Source: Prevotella sp.
Lineage (GTDB): Bacteria > Bacteroidota > Bacteroidia > Bacteroidales > Bacteroidaceae
Assembly: GCA_017445845.1 (NCBI GenBank)
Contig: JAFSRY010000046.1
Location: 1 to 37,047 of the forward strand
DNA length: 37,047 nucleotides
Direction: 5' to 3'
Shown here in pieces: positions 15,072 to 23,177 of the stretch. Numbering within the stretch: position 1 is the first letter of the stretch; the number at the start of each line of letters is the position of its first letter. Under the pieces are notes generated by a model. The model did no database searches. It worked only from the letters and a program-made list of their open reading frames with translations, and was not told the origin of the DNA. A program made the position numbers and the translations under genes.

Positions 15072-16706
15072 TTATTCCTTACTGTCAGTTTCCTCTTCGT
15101 TCTTGGGGAAAGCCTCGCCCTTGTCGATAAGATTGATAGCCTGCCGGATGACGGGGTCATCTTCGTTGACGTATCGTGTCCATGCTTCTTCGTTGAGCAT
15201 GTTGTAGACGATGCGGCTGAAGAGGAAGCGTTGGAGGATTTTCTGTGACTTCTGTATCTGTATGTTGCGCCGTTTCAGGTCATGCTGGTCGGCATAGGTT
15301 GCGAATTTGTCGACGATGTGTTGCCGTTGGAGGTAGGCGACGAGTTCATGATAGTCAGTCATGGGAGTGAGCGTCTGTCGGTTGTCGTCGGTGTAGGCAT
15401 AGGCATACTGATAGATGAGTCCGCTCATGACAGCCTGCTGATAATAGGGTGTGATGTCGGTGGTGTCTTCAGGAACGAAGATGTCGGGGGTGATGCCTCC
15501 TCCGCCATATACGGTTCGCCCGTTGCGGGTGTGGTAGGCAGGTCCTTCGTGCTTGATGCTGTCCTGTGAGAAGAATTCGCCGTGTTCATAGCGTGTCATG
15601 ATGTCGAGGGCATAGTCATCGTTGGTTCCGGCGGTGTAAGGCTTCTGTATGCAACGGCCTGAGGGTGTGTAGTAGCGGGCAACGGTGAGCCGGATGAGAC
15701 TCTTGTCGTTGAACTCCAATTGTTGCTGTACGAGCCCCTTTCCGAAGGAACGTCGTCCGATGACAGTTCCCCGGTCGTTGTCTTGAATGGCACCGGCAAA
15801 GATTTCAGTGGCAGATGCCGACTGGTCGTCGATGAGCACCACGAGTGGCAGGTCGGCATAGTGTCCATGTCCGTCGCTGCGGAACTCCTGTCGGGGTGAG
15901 CGGCGTCCTTCGGTGTAGACGATGAGTTGGTTACGAGGCAGGAATTCGTTGATAATCTGAACGGCTGTGGTGAGCAGTCCACCGGTATTGCTTCGCATGT
16001 CAACGATGAGTTCCTTCATTCCATGCAGGGAGAGGTCGGCGAGTGCATTAATCATTTCGAGGTAGGTGGTCTCGCCGAAACTCTTGATGCGGATGTAGCC
16101 TGTGTGGTCGTTCATCATGTAGGCTGCCGCGATGCTCTTAATGGGAATTTCGCCTCGAGTGATGGTGTATTCGATGGGGTTGTCGTGTCCGTAGCGCTTG
16201 ACACCGATTGTCACTTTCGTTCCTTCGGCTCCCTTGAGTGTGCGCATGGCCTTGGCATTGTCGATACTGTCGCCGGTGAAGGGTTTGCCGTCGACAGTCA
16301 CAATTTTGTCGCCAGCCAGAAGTCCTGCCCGTTCGGAGGGGCCGTTGGCAATCACATTTTGAACATGGATAGTGTCTAATCGGATGGTGAACTCGATGCC
16401 GATGCCCGAGAAAGAACCTTTAAGGTCGTCGTTGTTGATTTCCACTTCGGCGGCACTCATATAGACGGAGTGTGGGTCGAGTTCGGAAAGAATTTGCGGG
16501 ATGGCCTTCTCAACAAGTGAGTCGATGTCTACTTTATCGACGTATTGGTCGTCGATGATGTGGAGCAGATTGGTCAGTCGGTTGCTGCCCGAATTGATGA
16601 TGTTCAGCCGGTTGCCTGAGAAATGATTGGCATAGAATGTGCCAATCAGTACGCCGATGACGACGCAGATGGCCATCAGTAGGGGGATATATCGGTTTCT
16701 GTTCAT
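15072..16706 (-). CDS. S41-family carboxy-terminal processing protease
   Basis: A 544-residue periplasmic serine protease of the CtpA/Prc group. The N-terminal membrane anchor (about 8-27) is followed by the segment LLHIIDDQYVD..IPQILSELDPHSVYM typical of S41 proteases. A PDZ domain follows (about 95-165: GIGIEFTIRLDTIHVQ..GPSERAGLLAGDKIVTVDG), then the catalytic core with VDMRSNTGG, the Ser in DDQSASATEIFAGA, and the Lys in RRSFGKGLVQ. The Ser/Lys dyad is present. It lies 27 bp after dCMP deaminase and 9 bp before the formyl-THF ligase. Its role is probably trimming of envelope proteins; the substrate is unknown. Confidence 0.93.
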   Translation of the reverse strand: MNRNRYIPLLMAICVVIGVLIGTFYANHFSGNRLNIINSGSNRLTNLLHIIDDQYVDKVDIDSLVEKAIPQILSELDPHSVYMSAAEVEINNDDLKGSFSGIGIEFTIRLDTIHVQNVIANGPSERAGLLAGDKIVTVDGKPFTGDSIDNAKAMRTLKGAEGTKVTIGVKRYGHDNPIEYTITRGEIPIKSIAAAYMMNDHTGYIRIKSFGETTYLEMINALADLSLHGMKELIVDMRSNTGGLLTTAVQIINEFLPRNQLIVYTEGRRSPRQEFRSDGHGHYADLPLVVLIDDQSASATEIFAGAIQDNDRGTVIGRRSFGKGLVQQQLEFNDKSLIRLTVARYYTPSGRCIQKPYTAGTNDDYALDIMTRYEHGEFFSQDSIKHEGPAYHTRNGRTVYGGGGITPDIFVPEDTTDITPYYQQAVMSGLIYQYAYAYTDDNRQTLTPMTDYHELVAYLQRQHIVDKFATYADQHDLKRRNIQIQKSQKILQRFLFSRIVYNMLNEEAWTRYVNEDDPVIRQAINLIDKGEAFPKNEEETDSKE

Positions 16707-16733
16707 GTTTGAAGTGGGTTTTATGCATGGGTT

Positions 16734-17168
16734 TTAGGGTTTGGGAACTTCTAAGAATTCAACTTCTATTCCTGCCCGGCGCAGCAGTTCGATGCCGTCG
16801 GTGAGTCGGTATTTCTCACCATAGACGACGCGCCGAATGCCGCTCTGAATGATCAGCTTCGCACATTCTATGCAGGGCGATGCCGTGACGTAGAGCGTCG
16901 AACCGTCGCTGTTGTTCGACGACCGTGCCAGTTTCGTGATGGCGTTGGCCTCGGCATGGAGCACATAGGACTTTGTGAGTCCGCTTTCGTCTTCGCAGAT
17001 GTTCTCGAAGCCGCTCGGCGTACCGTTGTAACCGTCGCTGATAATCATTTTCTCTTTCACGACGAGGGCTCCCACCTGTCGACGCTGACAGTAGGAGTTC
17101 TCAGCCCAAATGCGGGCCATGCGTAGGTAGCGCAGGTCGAGTTTCTGTTGCTTATCGTTTGATGCCAT
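16734..17168 (-). CDS. dCMP deaminase
   Basis: Zinc-dependent deamination of dCMP to dUMP for thymidylate synthesis. At 144 residues it is typical. The zinc site is HAE (71-73, catalytic Glu73) and PCIEC (98-102). The substrate-recognition segment GYNGTPSGFENICED (47-60) and a closing VVYGEKYR segment distinguish it from free cytidine deaminases. Its start overlaps the end of the M3 peptidase gene by 17 bp, which indicates translational coupling in one operon. Confidence 0.93.
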   Translation of the reverse strand: MASNDKQQKLDLRYLRMARIWAENSYCQRRQVGALVVKEKMIISDGYNGTPSGFENICEDESGLTKSYVLHAEANAITKLARSSNNSDGSTLYVTASPCIECAKLIIQSGIRRVVYGEKYRLTDGIELLRRAGIEVEFLEVPKP

Positions 17169-19215
17169 TTCGTTCGAGGAGAGCGTCGATGGTAGGTTCG
17201 GCGCCTTTAAAACGTTTGTATAGAGTCATAGGGTGTTCGGTTCCGCCTCGCGAGAGGATGCAGTCGCGGAAACGTTGTGCCGTAGCGGGATTGAAGATGC
17301 CTTCATGCTTGAACACGGCGAAGGCGTCAGCATCGAGCACCTCAGCCCATTTATAGCTGTAATAACCGGCGGCATATCCTCCCGCCATGATGTGGGAGAA
17401 CTGAACGGTCATGCAGGTGTCGGGCAGCTGGGGGGTGATGATGGCAGGCTTCCAGGCCTCTTTCTCGAAGGTCTGCACGTTGTCGGTGAAAGGTTCCTTT
17501 TTTGTATAATAGGCCATGTCGAGCAACCCGAACGACACTTGCCGCAGGCAGGCTGTCGCGACCATGAAGTTGCGGCTGCTGAGGATGCGGTCGATGAGTT
17601 CGTCGGGCAGGGGTTCGCCTGTTTCGTAGTGGAAGGCGAAGGTTCGCAGGAAATCGCGTTCGATGGCGAAGTTCTCCATGAATTGTGATGGCAGTTCGAC
17701 AAAGTCCCACCATACATTGGTTCCGGAGAGGCTTTCGAAGCGTGTGTTGGCAAACATGCCATGCAGGGAGTGTCCGAACTCATGCAGGAACGTCTCGACT
17801 TCGCCCAGGGTGAGCAGGGCTGGTCGGTCGGCGGTGGGCTTGGTGAGGTTCATCACCACGCTGACGTGAGGACGGATATTGTTGCCTTTGCGGTCAATCC
17901 ACTGTCCCTGGAACTCTGTCATCCAGGCTCCACCCTGTTTGCCTTTGCGGGGATGGAAGTCAGCATAGAATACAGCCAGATAGGAGCCGTCGCGGTCGGT
18001 CACCTCATAGGCTTTCACGTCGGGGTGATAGACGGGAATGTCTTTATTTTCCTTGAAGGTGATGCCATAGAGGCGGTTGGCGAGTCCGAAGACACCTTCG
18101 ATGACCTTGTCCAGCTGGAAGTAGGGGCGCAGCATCTCTGCATCGATGTTAAACTTCTCCATCTTCAGCTTGTGGCTGTAGAAGGCCGTGTCCCAAGGCT
18201 GCAGGTCGTCGCCGGCTATCGCCTTCAGTTCCTCCCACTCCTTCAGGGCTGTAGGCTTGTAGGCATCGATGAGGTCGTAGAGCAACTTGTAGACATTGGA
18301 TGTCGTCGAAGCCATTCGGTGTACGAGTACATAGTCGGCATAGGTCTCGAAGCCCAACAGCTGTGCCATCTCGCGTCGGAGGTTGACGAGTTGTCGGCAG
18401 ATGTCGAGGTTGTTCTCCGCGTTGTCGTGTATACACACGCTGTTGCGTGCCATGTATAGTTTTCGGCGCAGTTCACGTCGGGTGCTGTAAGTCATGAAGG
18501 GCGAATAGCTGGGAGCATCGAGCGTAAAGAGCCAGCCCTCCAGATTGTGTTCCTTCGCCGTCTGTGCAGCTGCATCAATGGCTGTCTGAGGCAGTCCGTC
18601 GAGGTCTGCTTCATCGGTGATGTGGAGTGTGAAGGCCTTCATCTCCTTCAGCAGGTTCTGCGAGAACTGCAGGGTGAGCAGGCCTGCCTGTTCGGTCAGC
18701 TGGCGCAGTTTGTCCTTTCCGGCGTTGTCGAGCAAGGCACCGCTACGCACGAAGCCGTCGTAGCTGTTCTGCAGCAGCATCTGTTCTTCGGCAGTCAGTT
18801 CGCGGTGGTGTTCATATACATATTTAATGCGTTGGAAGAGTTTCGGATTGAGCGAGACGTCGTTGGCATGTTGTGTGAGGATGGGCGACATCTTCTGCGC
18901 CAGTGCCTCAAGGTCGTCGTTGGTTTCGGCACTCATCATGCATGAGAAGACATTCGACACACGGTCCAACAGGTCGTAGTAGTGTTCGCCCTTCGTCTCG
19001 TCGTGGAAGATGAGGGTGTTGTCGAACGTCGGCTCGTCGGGGTTGCCGGTGATAAGGTCAATCTCTTCGTTGTCGCGGCGAATGCCTTCGAGGAATGCCT
19101 CCTCGTAGTCTTCGGTTCGGATGAGGTGGAAGGGCACGGTCCGATGCGGTGTGTCCCAGTCGATGAAGAATGGGTTCAGTCTTTTCTCTTGTTGTTCTGT
19201 ATGGTTTTCATTCAT
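17152..19215 (-). CDS. M3-family metallopeptidase (Dcp-like peptidyl-dipeptidase)
   Basis: A 687-residue zinc peptidase of the oligopeptidase A / peptidyl-dipeptidase Dcp group, which degrades short peptides. The zinc motif HEFGHSLHGMF begins at residue 478, and the family features LPSQFMENFAIE and FSHIMAGGYAAGYYSYKW follow. Dcp-type proteins begin with NPFF..TPH, as here (NPFFIDWDTPHRTVPF). The ATG at 19215 was preferred over one at 19245, because a strong promoter box at 19243-19250 would place the longer start at or before the transcript start. No signal peptide is seen, so it is probably cytoplasmic. First gene of a four-gene minus-strand operon. Confidence 0.93.
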   Translation of the reverse strand: MNENHTEQQEKRLNPFFIDWDTPHRTVPFHLIRTEDYEEAFLEGIRRDNEEIDLITGNPDEPTFDNTLIFHDETKGEHYYDLLDRVSNVFSCMMSAETNDDLEALAQKMSPILTQHANDVSLNPKLFQRIKYVYEHHRELTAEEQMLLQNSYDGFVRSGALLDNAGKDKLRQLTEQAGLLTLQFSQNLLKEMKAFTLHITDEADLDGLPQTAIDAAAQTAKEHNLEGWLFTLDAPSYSPFMTYSTRRELRRKLYMARNSVCIHDNAENNLDICRQLVNLRREMAQLLGFETYADYVLVHRMASTTSNVYKLLYDLIDAYKPTALKEWEELKAIAGDDLQPWDTAFYSHKLKMEKFNIDAEMLRPYFQLDKVIEGVFGLANRLYGITFKENKDIPVYHPDVKAYEVTDRDGSYLAVFYADFHPRKGKQGGAWMTEFQGQWIDRKGNNIRPHVSVVMNLTKPTADRPALLTLGEVETFLHEFGHSLHGMFANTRFESLSGTNVWWDFVELPSQFMENFAIERDFLRTFAFHYETGEPLPDELIDRILSSRNFMVATACLRQVSFGLLDMAYYTKKEPFTDNVQTFEKEAWKPAIITPQLPDTCMTVQFSHIMAGGYAAGYYSYKWAEVLDADAFAVFKHEGIFNPATAQRFRDCILSRGGTEHPMTLYKRFKGAEPTIDALLERNGIKR

Positions 19216-19242
19216 GAATTCGTGATTGTAATAATGCAAATG

Positions 19243-19250
19243 CAAAATTA
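19243..19250 (-). promoter_or_regulatory. Promoter -7 element for the M3 peptidase operon
   Basis: TAATTTTG on the minus strand is an exact TAnnTTTG match, 27 bp before the ATG at 19215. It lies back to back with the promoter of the MaoC gene. Confidence 0.7.
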
Positions 19251-19290
19251 CTAAAAAGACGTCGTCTATGCTTGATGTCGGTTATTTTTT

Positions 19291-19359
19291 TAACGATATT
19301 TATTGGAAATTGAAAAAAATAGCACCCTAAAGGTTTCGGTTTTTGAAAAAATATCGTTA
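19291..19359. promoter_or_regulatory. 11-bp inverted repeat between divergent promoters
   Basis: TAACGATATTT (19291-19301) and AAATATCGTTA (19349-19359) are exact complements, 47 bp apart. The right arm reaches into the -7 box of the MaoC gene. The pair looks like two operator half-sites or looping sites, but no regulator is identified. Confidence 0.5.
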
Positions 19360-19365
19360 CCTTTG
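19358..19365 (+). promoter_or_regulatory. Promoter -7 element TACCTTTG for the MaoC gene
   Basis: Exact consensus match, 37 bp before the ATG at 19403. Confidence 0.7.
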
Positions 19366-19402
19366 CAGCGGTTTTCAGAATATGTCAACACACACCGTGT
19401 AA

Positions 19403-19873
19403 ATGGAAAAATTAGTTATCAACTCCTACGAAGAGTTCGCCTCGCATCTCGGCGAGGTGTTGGGAATATCGGAATGGATGCAGGTAGACCAAGACCGCAT
19501 CAACCTTTTCGCCGATGCCACCAACGACCATCAATGGATACATGTAGATCCAGCGCGTGCGCAAGTGGAAAGTCCCTACCGGAGCACCATTGCCCACGGC
19601 TATCTGACACTGTCGCTGTTGCCCTATATGTGGAACCAGATTATCGACGTGCGCAACATCAAGATGCTGGTCAACTACGGCATGAACGACATGCGCTTCG
19701 GCCAGCCCGTCATCACAGGCAGCCGCATTCGCACGAAAGCAGTACTCAGCAACATTCAGGACCTGCGGGGCATCTGCAAGACCGAAATTCATGTCACCAT
19801 CGAAATAGAAGGACAGCGCAGACCAGCCCTCGACGGCAAAGCCACCTTCCTCTATTTTTTCAACAACGAGTGA
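19403..19873 (+). CDS. MaoC-like (R)-specific enoyl-CoA hydratase/dehydratase
   Basis: A 156-residue hot-dog-fold protein of the MaoC dehydratase family, which hydrates enoyl-CoA substrates. The catalytic segment FADATNDHQWIHVD (about 35-48) contains the family Asp and His, and the IAHGYLTLSLLPYM segment lines the substrate pocket. Full length and monodomain. It ends in a good intrinsic terminator and has its own promoter, so it is transcribed alone. The physiological substrate is not evident; fatty-acid or branched-chain metabolism is possible. Confidence 0.9.
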   Translation: MEKLVINSYEEFASHLGEVLGISEWMQVDQDRINLFADATNDHQWIHVDPARAQVESPYRSTIAHGYLTLSLLPYMWNQIIDVRNIKMLVNYGMNDMRFGQPVITGSRIRTKAVLSNIQDLRGICKTEIHVTIEIEGQRRPALDGKATFLYFFNNE

Positions 19874-19881
19874 AATCATAT

Positions 19882-19907
19882 GGGCGGAACTACGTTTCCG
19901 CCCTTTT
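19882..19907 (+). terminator. Intrinsic terminator after the MaoC gene
   Basis: GGGCGGAA (19882-19889) pairs perfectly with TTCCGCCC (19896-19903), followed by TTTT. Confidence 0.85.
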
Positions 19908-19974
19908 CATTTATAAAATATAAGAGTTCAGCAGTTCAACTTTTCAACCTTTCATTTTTTTTCAACCTTTCAAT

Positions 19975-21387
19975 ATGGGCGGCTTCTTTGGAACAATCAA
20001 GACAAAAGACTGTGTCAACGACCTATTCTACGGCACCGACTACAACTCACACTTAGGAACACGGCGGGCTGGTCTCGTCACCTACGACCCCGAACTGGGC
20101 TTCACCCGCTCCATCCACTCGTTAGAGCGCAACTATTTCCGTTCGCGTTTCGAAGACGAACTCGACAAATTCAAGGGAGCACAGGGATTGGGAGTCATCA
20201 GTGATACCGACCCGCAGCCCATCATCGTCAACTCCCACCTCGGACGCTATGCCGTCGTCACCGTTGCAAAAATCAACAACATTCCAGAGATAGCAGAAGA
20301 ACTGTTGGCTGCCCGGATGCACTTCTCCGAGCAGTCGGCCAATAATATCAACCAGACCGAACTCGTCGCCCTGCTCATCAACATGGGCGACACCTTCGTC
20401 GAAGGCATCAATCTGGTCTATAAGAAAGTAAAAGGCTCATGCTCGATGCTGATACTCACCGAAGACGGCATCATCTGTGCCCGCGACTTTCTGGGACGAA
20501 CCCCCATCGTCCTCGGACGCAAAGCCGACGGCTATGCTGCCTCCTCTGAGACCACCGCCTTTCCCAACCTCGACTACGAAACCCTGCGCGACGTAGGACC
20601 CGGCGAAATCGTCCGCCTACGGGCTGACGGCATCGAAGTGATGCAGCAGCCTGCCAGCCGGCAGCAGATTTGTGCCTTCCTGTGGGTCTACTACGGTTTT
20701 CCCACCAGTTGCTACGAAGGCATCAACGCTGAGGACGTGCGCGAGCGTGACGGAAAACAAGTGGGCGAAGAAGACGACGTAGAAGCCGACCTCGTGTGCG
20801 GTGTGCCCGACTCTGGCGTCGGCATGGCCATCGGCTATTCCGAAGGCCACCATATACCCTACAAGCGCGGAGTGCTGAAATACACCCCCACATGGCCACG
20901 CTCCTTCACACCGGGCAGTCAGGTGCGCCGCGACCTTGTCGCCAAGATGAAGCTCATCCCCAACCGTGCCATCCTCGAAGGACAGCGCATCGTCATCTGC
21001 GACGACAGCATCGTTCGCGGCACACAGCTTCACGACAACATCAAGATGTTCTTCGACTACGGAGCCCGAGAAGTCCACGCCCGTATCTCCTGCCCGCCGC
21101 TCGTCTACGGCTGCCCCTTCATCGGGTTCACCAATTCCAAAAATGACCTCGAGCTCATCACCCGCCGCGTCATACGCGACTTCGAAGGCGACGACACAAA
21201 AAAACTCGACCGCTACATGTCAGCAGGCACACCCGAATACGAGCGCATGGTCAACGAGATAGCACGACGACTCGGCATCACCAGCCTGAAATTTGCCAGA
21301 CTCGACACCCTCGTGCAGTCCATCGGACTGCCCAAATGCAAGCTCTGCACCCATTGTTTCGATGGCACTGGCTGCGGTTATAAGTAA
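19975..21387 (+). CDS. purF: PurF-like amidophosphoribosyltransferase lacking the glutaminase cysteine
   Basis: A 470-residue class II glutamine amidotransferase plus phosphoribosyltransferase, normally making phosphoribosylamine from PRPP and glutamine as the first purine step. The PRTase half is intact: PDSGVGMAIGY, TWPRSFTPGSQ and the PRPP loop VICDDSIVRGT (about 339-349). The C-terminal KCKLCTHCFDGTGC resembles the Fe-S cysteine region of PurF proteins. The N-terminus reads MGGFFG where active PurF has the nucleophile in CG(V/I)xG; the Cys is replaced by Gly2. No alternative upstream start restores it. From memory, this MGGFFG form recurs in Bacteroidetes, so it is probably a natural subfamily that uses ammonia or a partner, not a sequencing error. 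No clear promoter was seen. A 22-bp repeat array follows. Confidence 0.88.
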   Translation: MGGFFGTIKTKDCVNDLFYGTDYNSHLGTRRAGLVTYDPELGFTRSIHSLERNYFRSRFEDELDKFKGAQGLGVISDTDPQPIIVNSHLGRYAVVTVAKINNIPEIAEELLAARMHFSEQSANNINQTELVALLINMGDTFVEGINLVYKKVKGSCSMLILTEDGIICARDFLGRTPIVLGRKADGYAASSETTAFPNLDYETLRDVGPGEIVRLRADGIEVMQQPASRQQICAFLWVYYGFPTSCYEGINAEDVRERDGKQVGEEDDVEADLVCGVPDSGVGMAIGYSEGHHIPYKRGVLKYTPTWPRSFTPGSQVRRDLVAKMKLIPNRAILEGQRIVICDDSIVRGTQLHDNIKMFFDYGAREVHARISCPPLVYGCPFIGFTNSKNDLELITRRVIRDFEGDDTKKLDRYMSAGTPEYERMVNEIARRLGITSLKFARLDTLVQSIGLPKCKLCTHCFDGTGCGYK

Positions 21388-21407
21388 TCTTCCCCCCGAA
21401 ACTATCC

Positions 21408-21422
21408 ATCGGAACTTCCGAT
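21408..21422. repeat. Short perfect palindrome after purF
   Basis: ATCGGAA-C-TTCCGAT, followed by two further ATCGG words (near 21430 and 21443). It lies 20 bp after the purF stop. With no T-run it is a weak terminator candidate. Confidence 0.4.
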
Positions 21423-21458
21423 ACTTTCTATCGGAATCTGTATCGGTAAGATGTAAGG

Positions 21459-21546
21459 CTGTTATCTCACACTGGTGTGCCTGTTATCTCACACTGGTGT
21501 GCCTGTTATCTCACACTGGTGTGCCTGTTATCTCACATTGATAAGA
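21459..21546 (+). repeat. Tandem 22-bp repeat array, second array
   Basis: Three exact copies of CTGTTATCTCACACTGGTG plus TGC, then a fourth diverged copy, head to tail. Each full unit contains CACAC-TG-GTGTG, a small palindrome. The unit length (22 bp), copy number (four) and position just after a gene match the array at 4071-4158, but the sequence is unrelated. There are no spacers, so this is not CRISPR. Confidence 0.9.
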
Positions 21547-21631
21547 GGCGTACATCTTTGAGGAACAGCAAAAAATGTTTTCTATCGTCCTTCCCAAAGC
21601 AGGCAAATGTCCCCTGCGATTGCTGTCAGCG

Positions 21632-22675
21632 TCAGTCCCACCAGAAGCGCCAGAGGGTAGAACGCTTGTTCACCGCTGCCAGTTCTGAAAGGTTTTCGTA
21701 ATCCTGCAGCATGTCTGCACTGTAGGCTAATTGTTCTTCTGCCAGCTTCATTGCATCATCGACGACGGGGTGAGCGACTTTGTAGAATAGCGTTTCTGAT
21801 GCGATGAGGGCCACTTCTGCACCATACTTCTCGTACCAGTATTTGGCTATTGCCATGTGCTCAACGGTCTCAGGGCAGTCATTCCATCCGCCGAAAGGAA
21901 GGTAGGCGAAAACTTTCCACGGCTCGTCGACAGGTATCTCGGCCAGCAAGAGTCCGCAATTCTCGAAGATGAACTGAATCTCTGGTTGGTCCGGCTTGGC
22001 AGTGCCGACAATATCGGTTTCCCAGTCGTATTCTTTTTCATAGTCCTCCTTCAGATTGTCAAAGCGTGCCTTCAGCAGTGCCTGGCCATCGGCAATGGGT
22101 GAACAAAGCAATGCCTCTTCGTTGTTCTCAATGAAAGCCAGACTTTCCATAAAATGGCGGTCTACCGATAGCAGCACGGGGCATACCCCATCTTGTTTTC
22201 CCCGTTCGCGAGCGTCATCCAGGATCTTCATCGCTTCTTGAACGCTTATATCGGTCTTTAGGCGAGTGACATTTATGTTGTGTTGTCGTAACAGGTTCCC
22301 CACACGGGCTGTTTCTTCTTCAATGTCGGCAAGCTCTTCTTCCTGTATTGACTTCATTCTTTCGTTGTTGCGGGAATTGCGATAACTCCTGGCCAGTTGG
22401 AAAACTCTCCATAGACATAACGCAATAATTGCCGAATGAAAGGGCTTGAAGTCTCCTCGTACGGTCTTTGCCACAACAATGGCGACAGCAAAAACGGTGA
22501 TGACAATCCAAATGACGAGTTGTTTGTGGATAAAGCGGCTGACACGCTGCCAATCTTCTCTTTCGATAAGGCTATCCAGTTCTTCTCCCATCTGTCGTTC
22601 TTTCTGTTTCTTACGCTCATATAAGAAATAGAAGAGAGCTCCGACTGCTAATGCTATGAATATGGTTTCGCTCAT
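21632..22675 (-). CDS. Membrane-anchored DUF4253 protein
   Basis: A 347-residue protein with two or three N-terminal hydrophobic segments (about residues 4-20, 53-70 and 78-95), a charged helical linker (SIQEEELADIEEETARV) and a C-terminal DUF4253 domain. The domain is marked by LPFGGWNDCPETVEHMAIAKYWYEKYGAEVALI (about 250-282) and the closing WRFWWD. DUF4253 has no established activity. It is often found fused or near contact-dependent immunity-like proteins, but nothing here supports such a role. The promoter TATCTTTG at 22732-22739 (minus) fits the ATG at 22675. Confidence 0.8.
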   Translation of the reverse strand: MSETIFIALAVGALFYFLYERKKQKERQMGEELDSLIEREDWQRVSRFIHKQLVIWIVITVFAVAIVVAKTVRGDFKPFHSAIIALCLWRVFQLARSYRNSRNNERMKSIQEEELADIEEETARVGNLLRQHNINVTRLKTDISVQEAMKILDDARERGKQDGVCPVLLSVDRHFMESLAFIENNEEALLCSPIADGQALLKARFDNLKEDYEKEYDWETDIVGTAKPDQPEIQFIFENCGLLLAEIPVDEPWKVFAYLPFGGWNDCPETVEHMAIAKYWYEKYGAEVALIASETLFYKVAHPVVDDAMKLAEEQLAYSADMLQDYENLSELAAVNKRSTLWRFWWD

Positions 22676-22731
22676 GATAAAAGTTCTTTTAACTCCTTTA
22701 ACTACCAGAAGTTGAATTATTTACAATTATG

Positions 22732-22739
22732 CAAAGATA
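22732..22739 (-). promoter_or_regulatory. Promoter -7 element for the DUF4253 gene
   Basis: TATCTTTG on the minus strand, 56 bp before the ATG at 22675. Confidence 0.65.
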
Positions 22740-22809
22740 ATGATAGTCGTCAGTTTCCGTCCATATCTGTCTGGATTATTAGGAAAATTTAACATTTCTG
22801 TCAGTTGTG

Positions 22810-22846
22810 GTAACTACTCATGCACCAGAGGGTACTGAGTAGTTAC
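22810..22846. repeat. Perfect 11-bp inverted repeat
   Basis: GTAACTACTCA (22810-22820) and TGAGTAGTTAC (22836-22846) are exact complements around 15 bases. It lies between the divergent promoters at 22732 and 22917, so it could be an operator. No T-run follows. Confidence 0.55.
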
Positions 22847-22916
22847 AAGCCGTCGCATTATTCATAAAAAAATATAAATGAGCGGTGGTTTTCTTGTAGT
22901 TTCGGCTGCTTCTTTG

Positions 22917-22924
22917 TATCTTTG
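22917..22924 (+). promoter_or_regulatory. Promoter -7 element for the small RNA
   Basis: TATCTTTG, exact consensus. Transcription would begin near 22930. Confidence 0.65.
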
Positions 22925-22929
22925 CAAAA

Positions 22930-23131
22930 GAAAAAGGACTCATAGGGGTGTCGGGACAGATCGGGATACTCATCAAATAACACTGAAAACCGAGTCAGCT
23001 GCTCCTGCCGATGGCGGGCCACATAAAGCCGCAAGGCCTAAACCGTAACAGGTCGGTGGATTACAAAGACGGAGGGCTCTCAAAAACTTTCGTTTCTCGG
23101 AGTTTCATCACATCGCCGGCACCCCTTTTTT
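22930..23131 (+). ncRNA. Structured ~200-nt RNA upstream of ribE, class unidentified
   Basis: This stretch has a promoter before it and a closing stem that is also the 5' part of a terminator. GGGGTGTCGG (22945-22954) pairs with CCGGCACCCC (23116-23125), followed by six T. Inside, GATACTC (22965-22971) can pair with GAGTTTC (23100-23106) with one mismatch, making a rod. Further hairpins are CCTGCC-GAT-GGCGGG (23004-23018), GCC-GCAA-GGC (23028-23037) and ACCG..CGGT (23042-23057). No ORF is plausible. It does not match the FMN riboswitch core. It could be a free small RNA (6S-like or the Bacteroidales-1 type are possibilities I cannot verify) or a ribE attenuator. Confidence 0.55.
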
Positions 23132-23137
23132 ATAACT

Positions 23138-23162
23138 CCTCCTTCGTCAAGGGGGCTTTTTT
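23138..23162 (+). terminator. Second intrinsic terminator, just before ribE
   Basis: CCTCCTT (23138-23144) pairs with AAGGGGG (23149-23155) around CGTC, then C and six T. It lies 7 bp after the T-run of the preceding hairpin and 15 bp before ribE, so two terminators stand in series. Confidence 0.7.
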
Positions 23163-23177
23163 AATAAAAAATCAGAT

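Noticed and set aside
21459-21546. CRISPR array
   Set aside because: Same reason: contiguous identical units without spacers.
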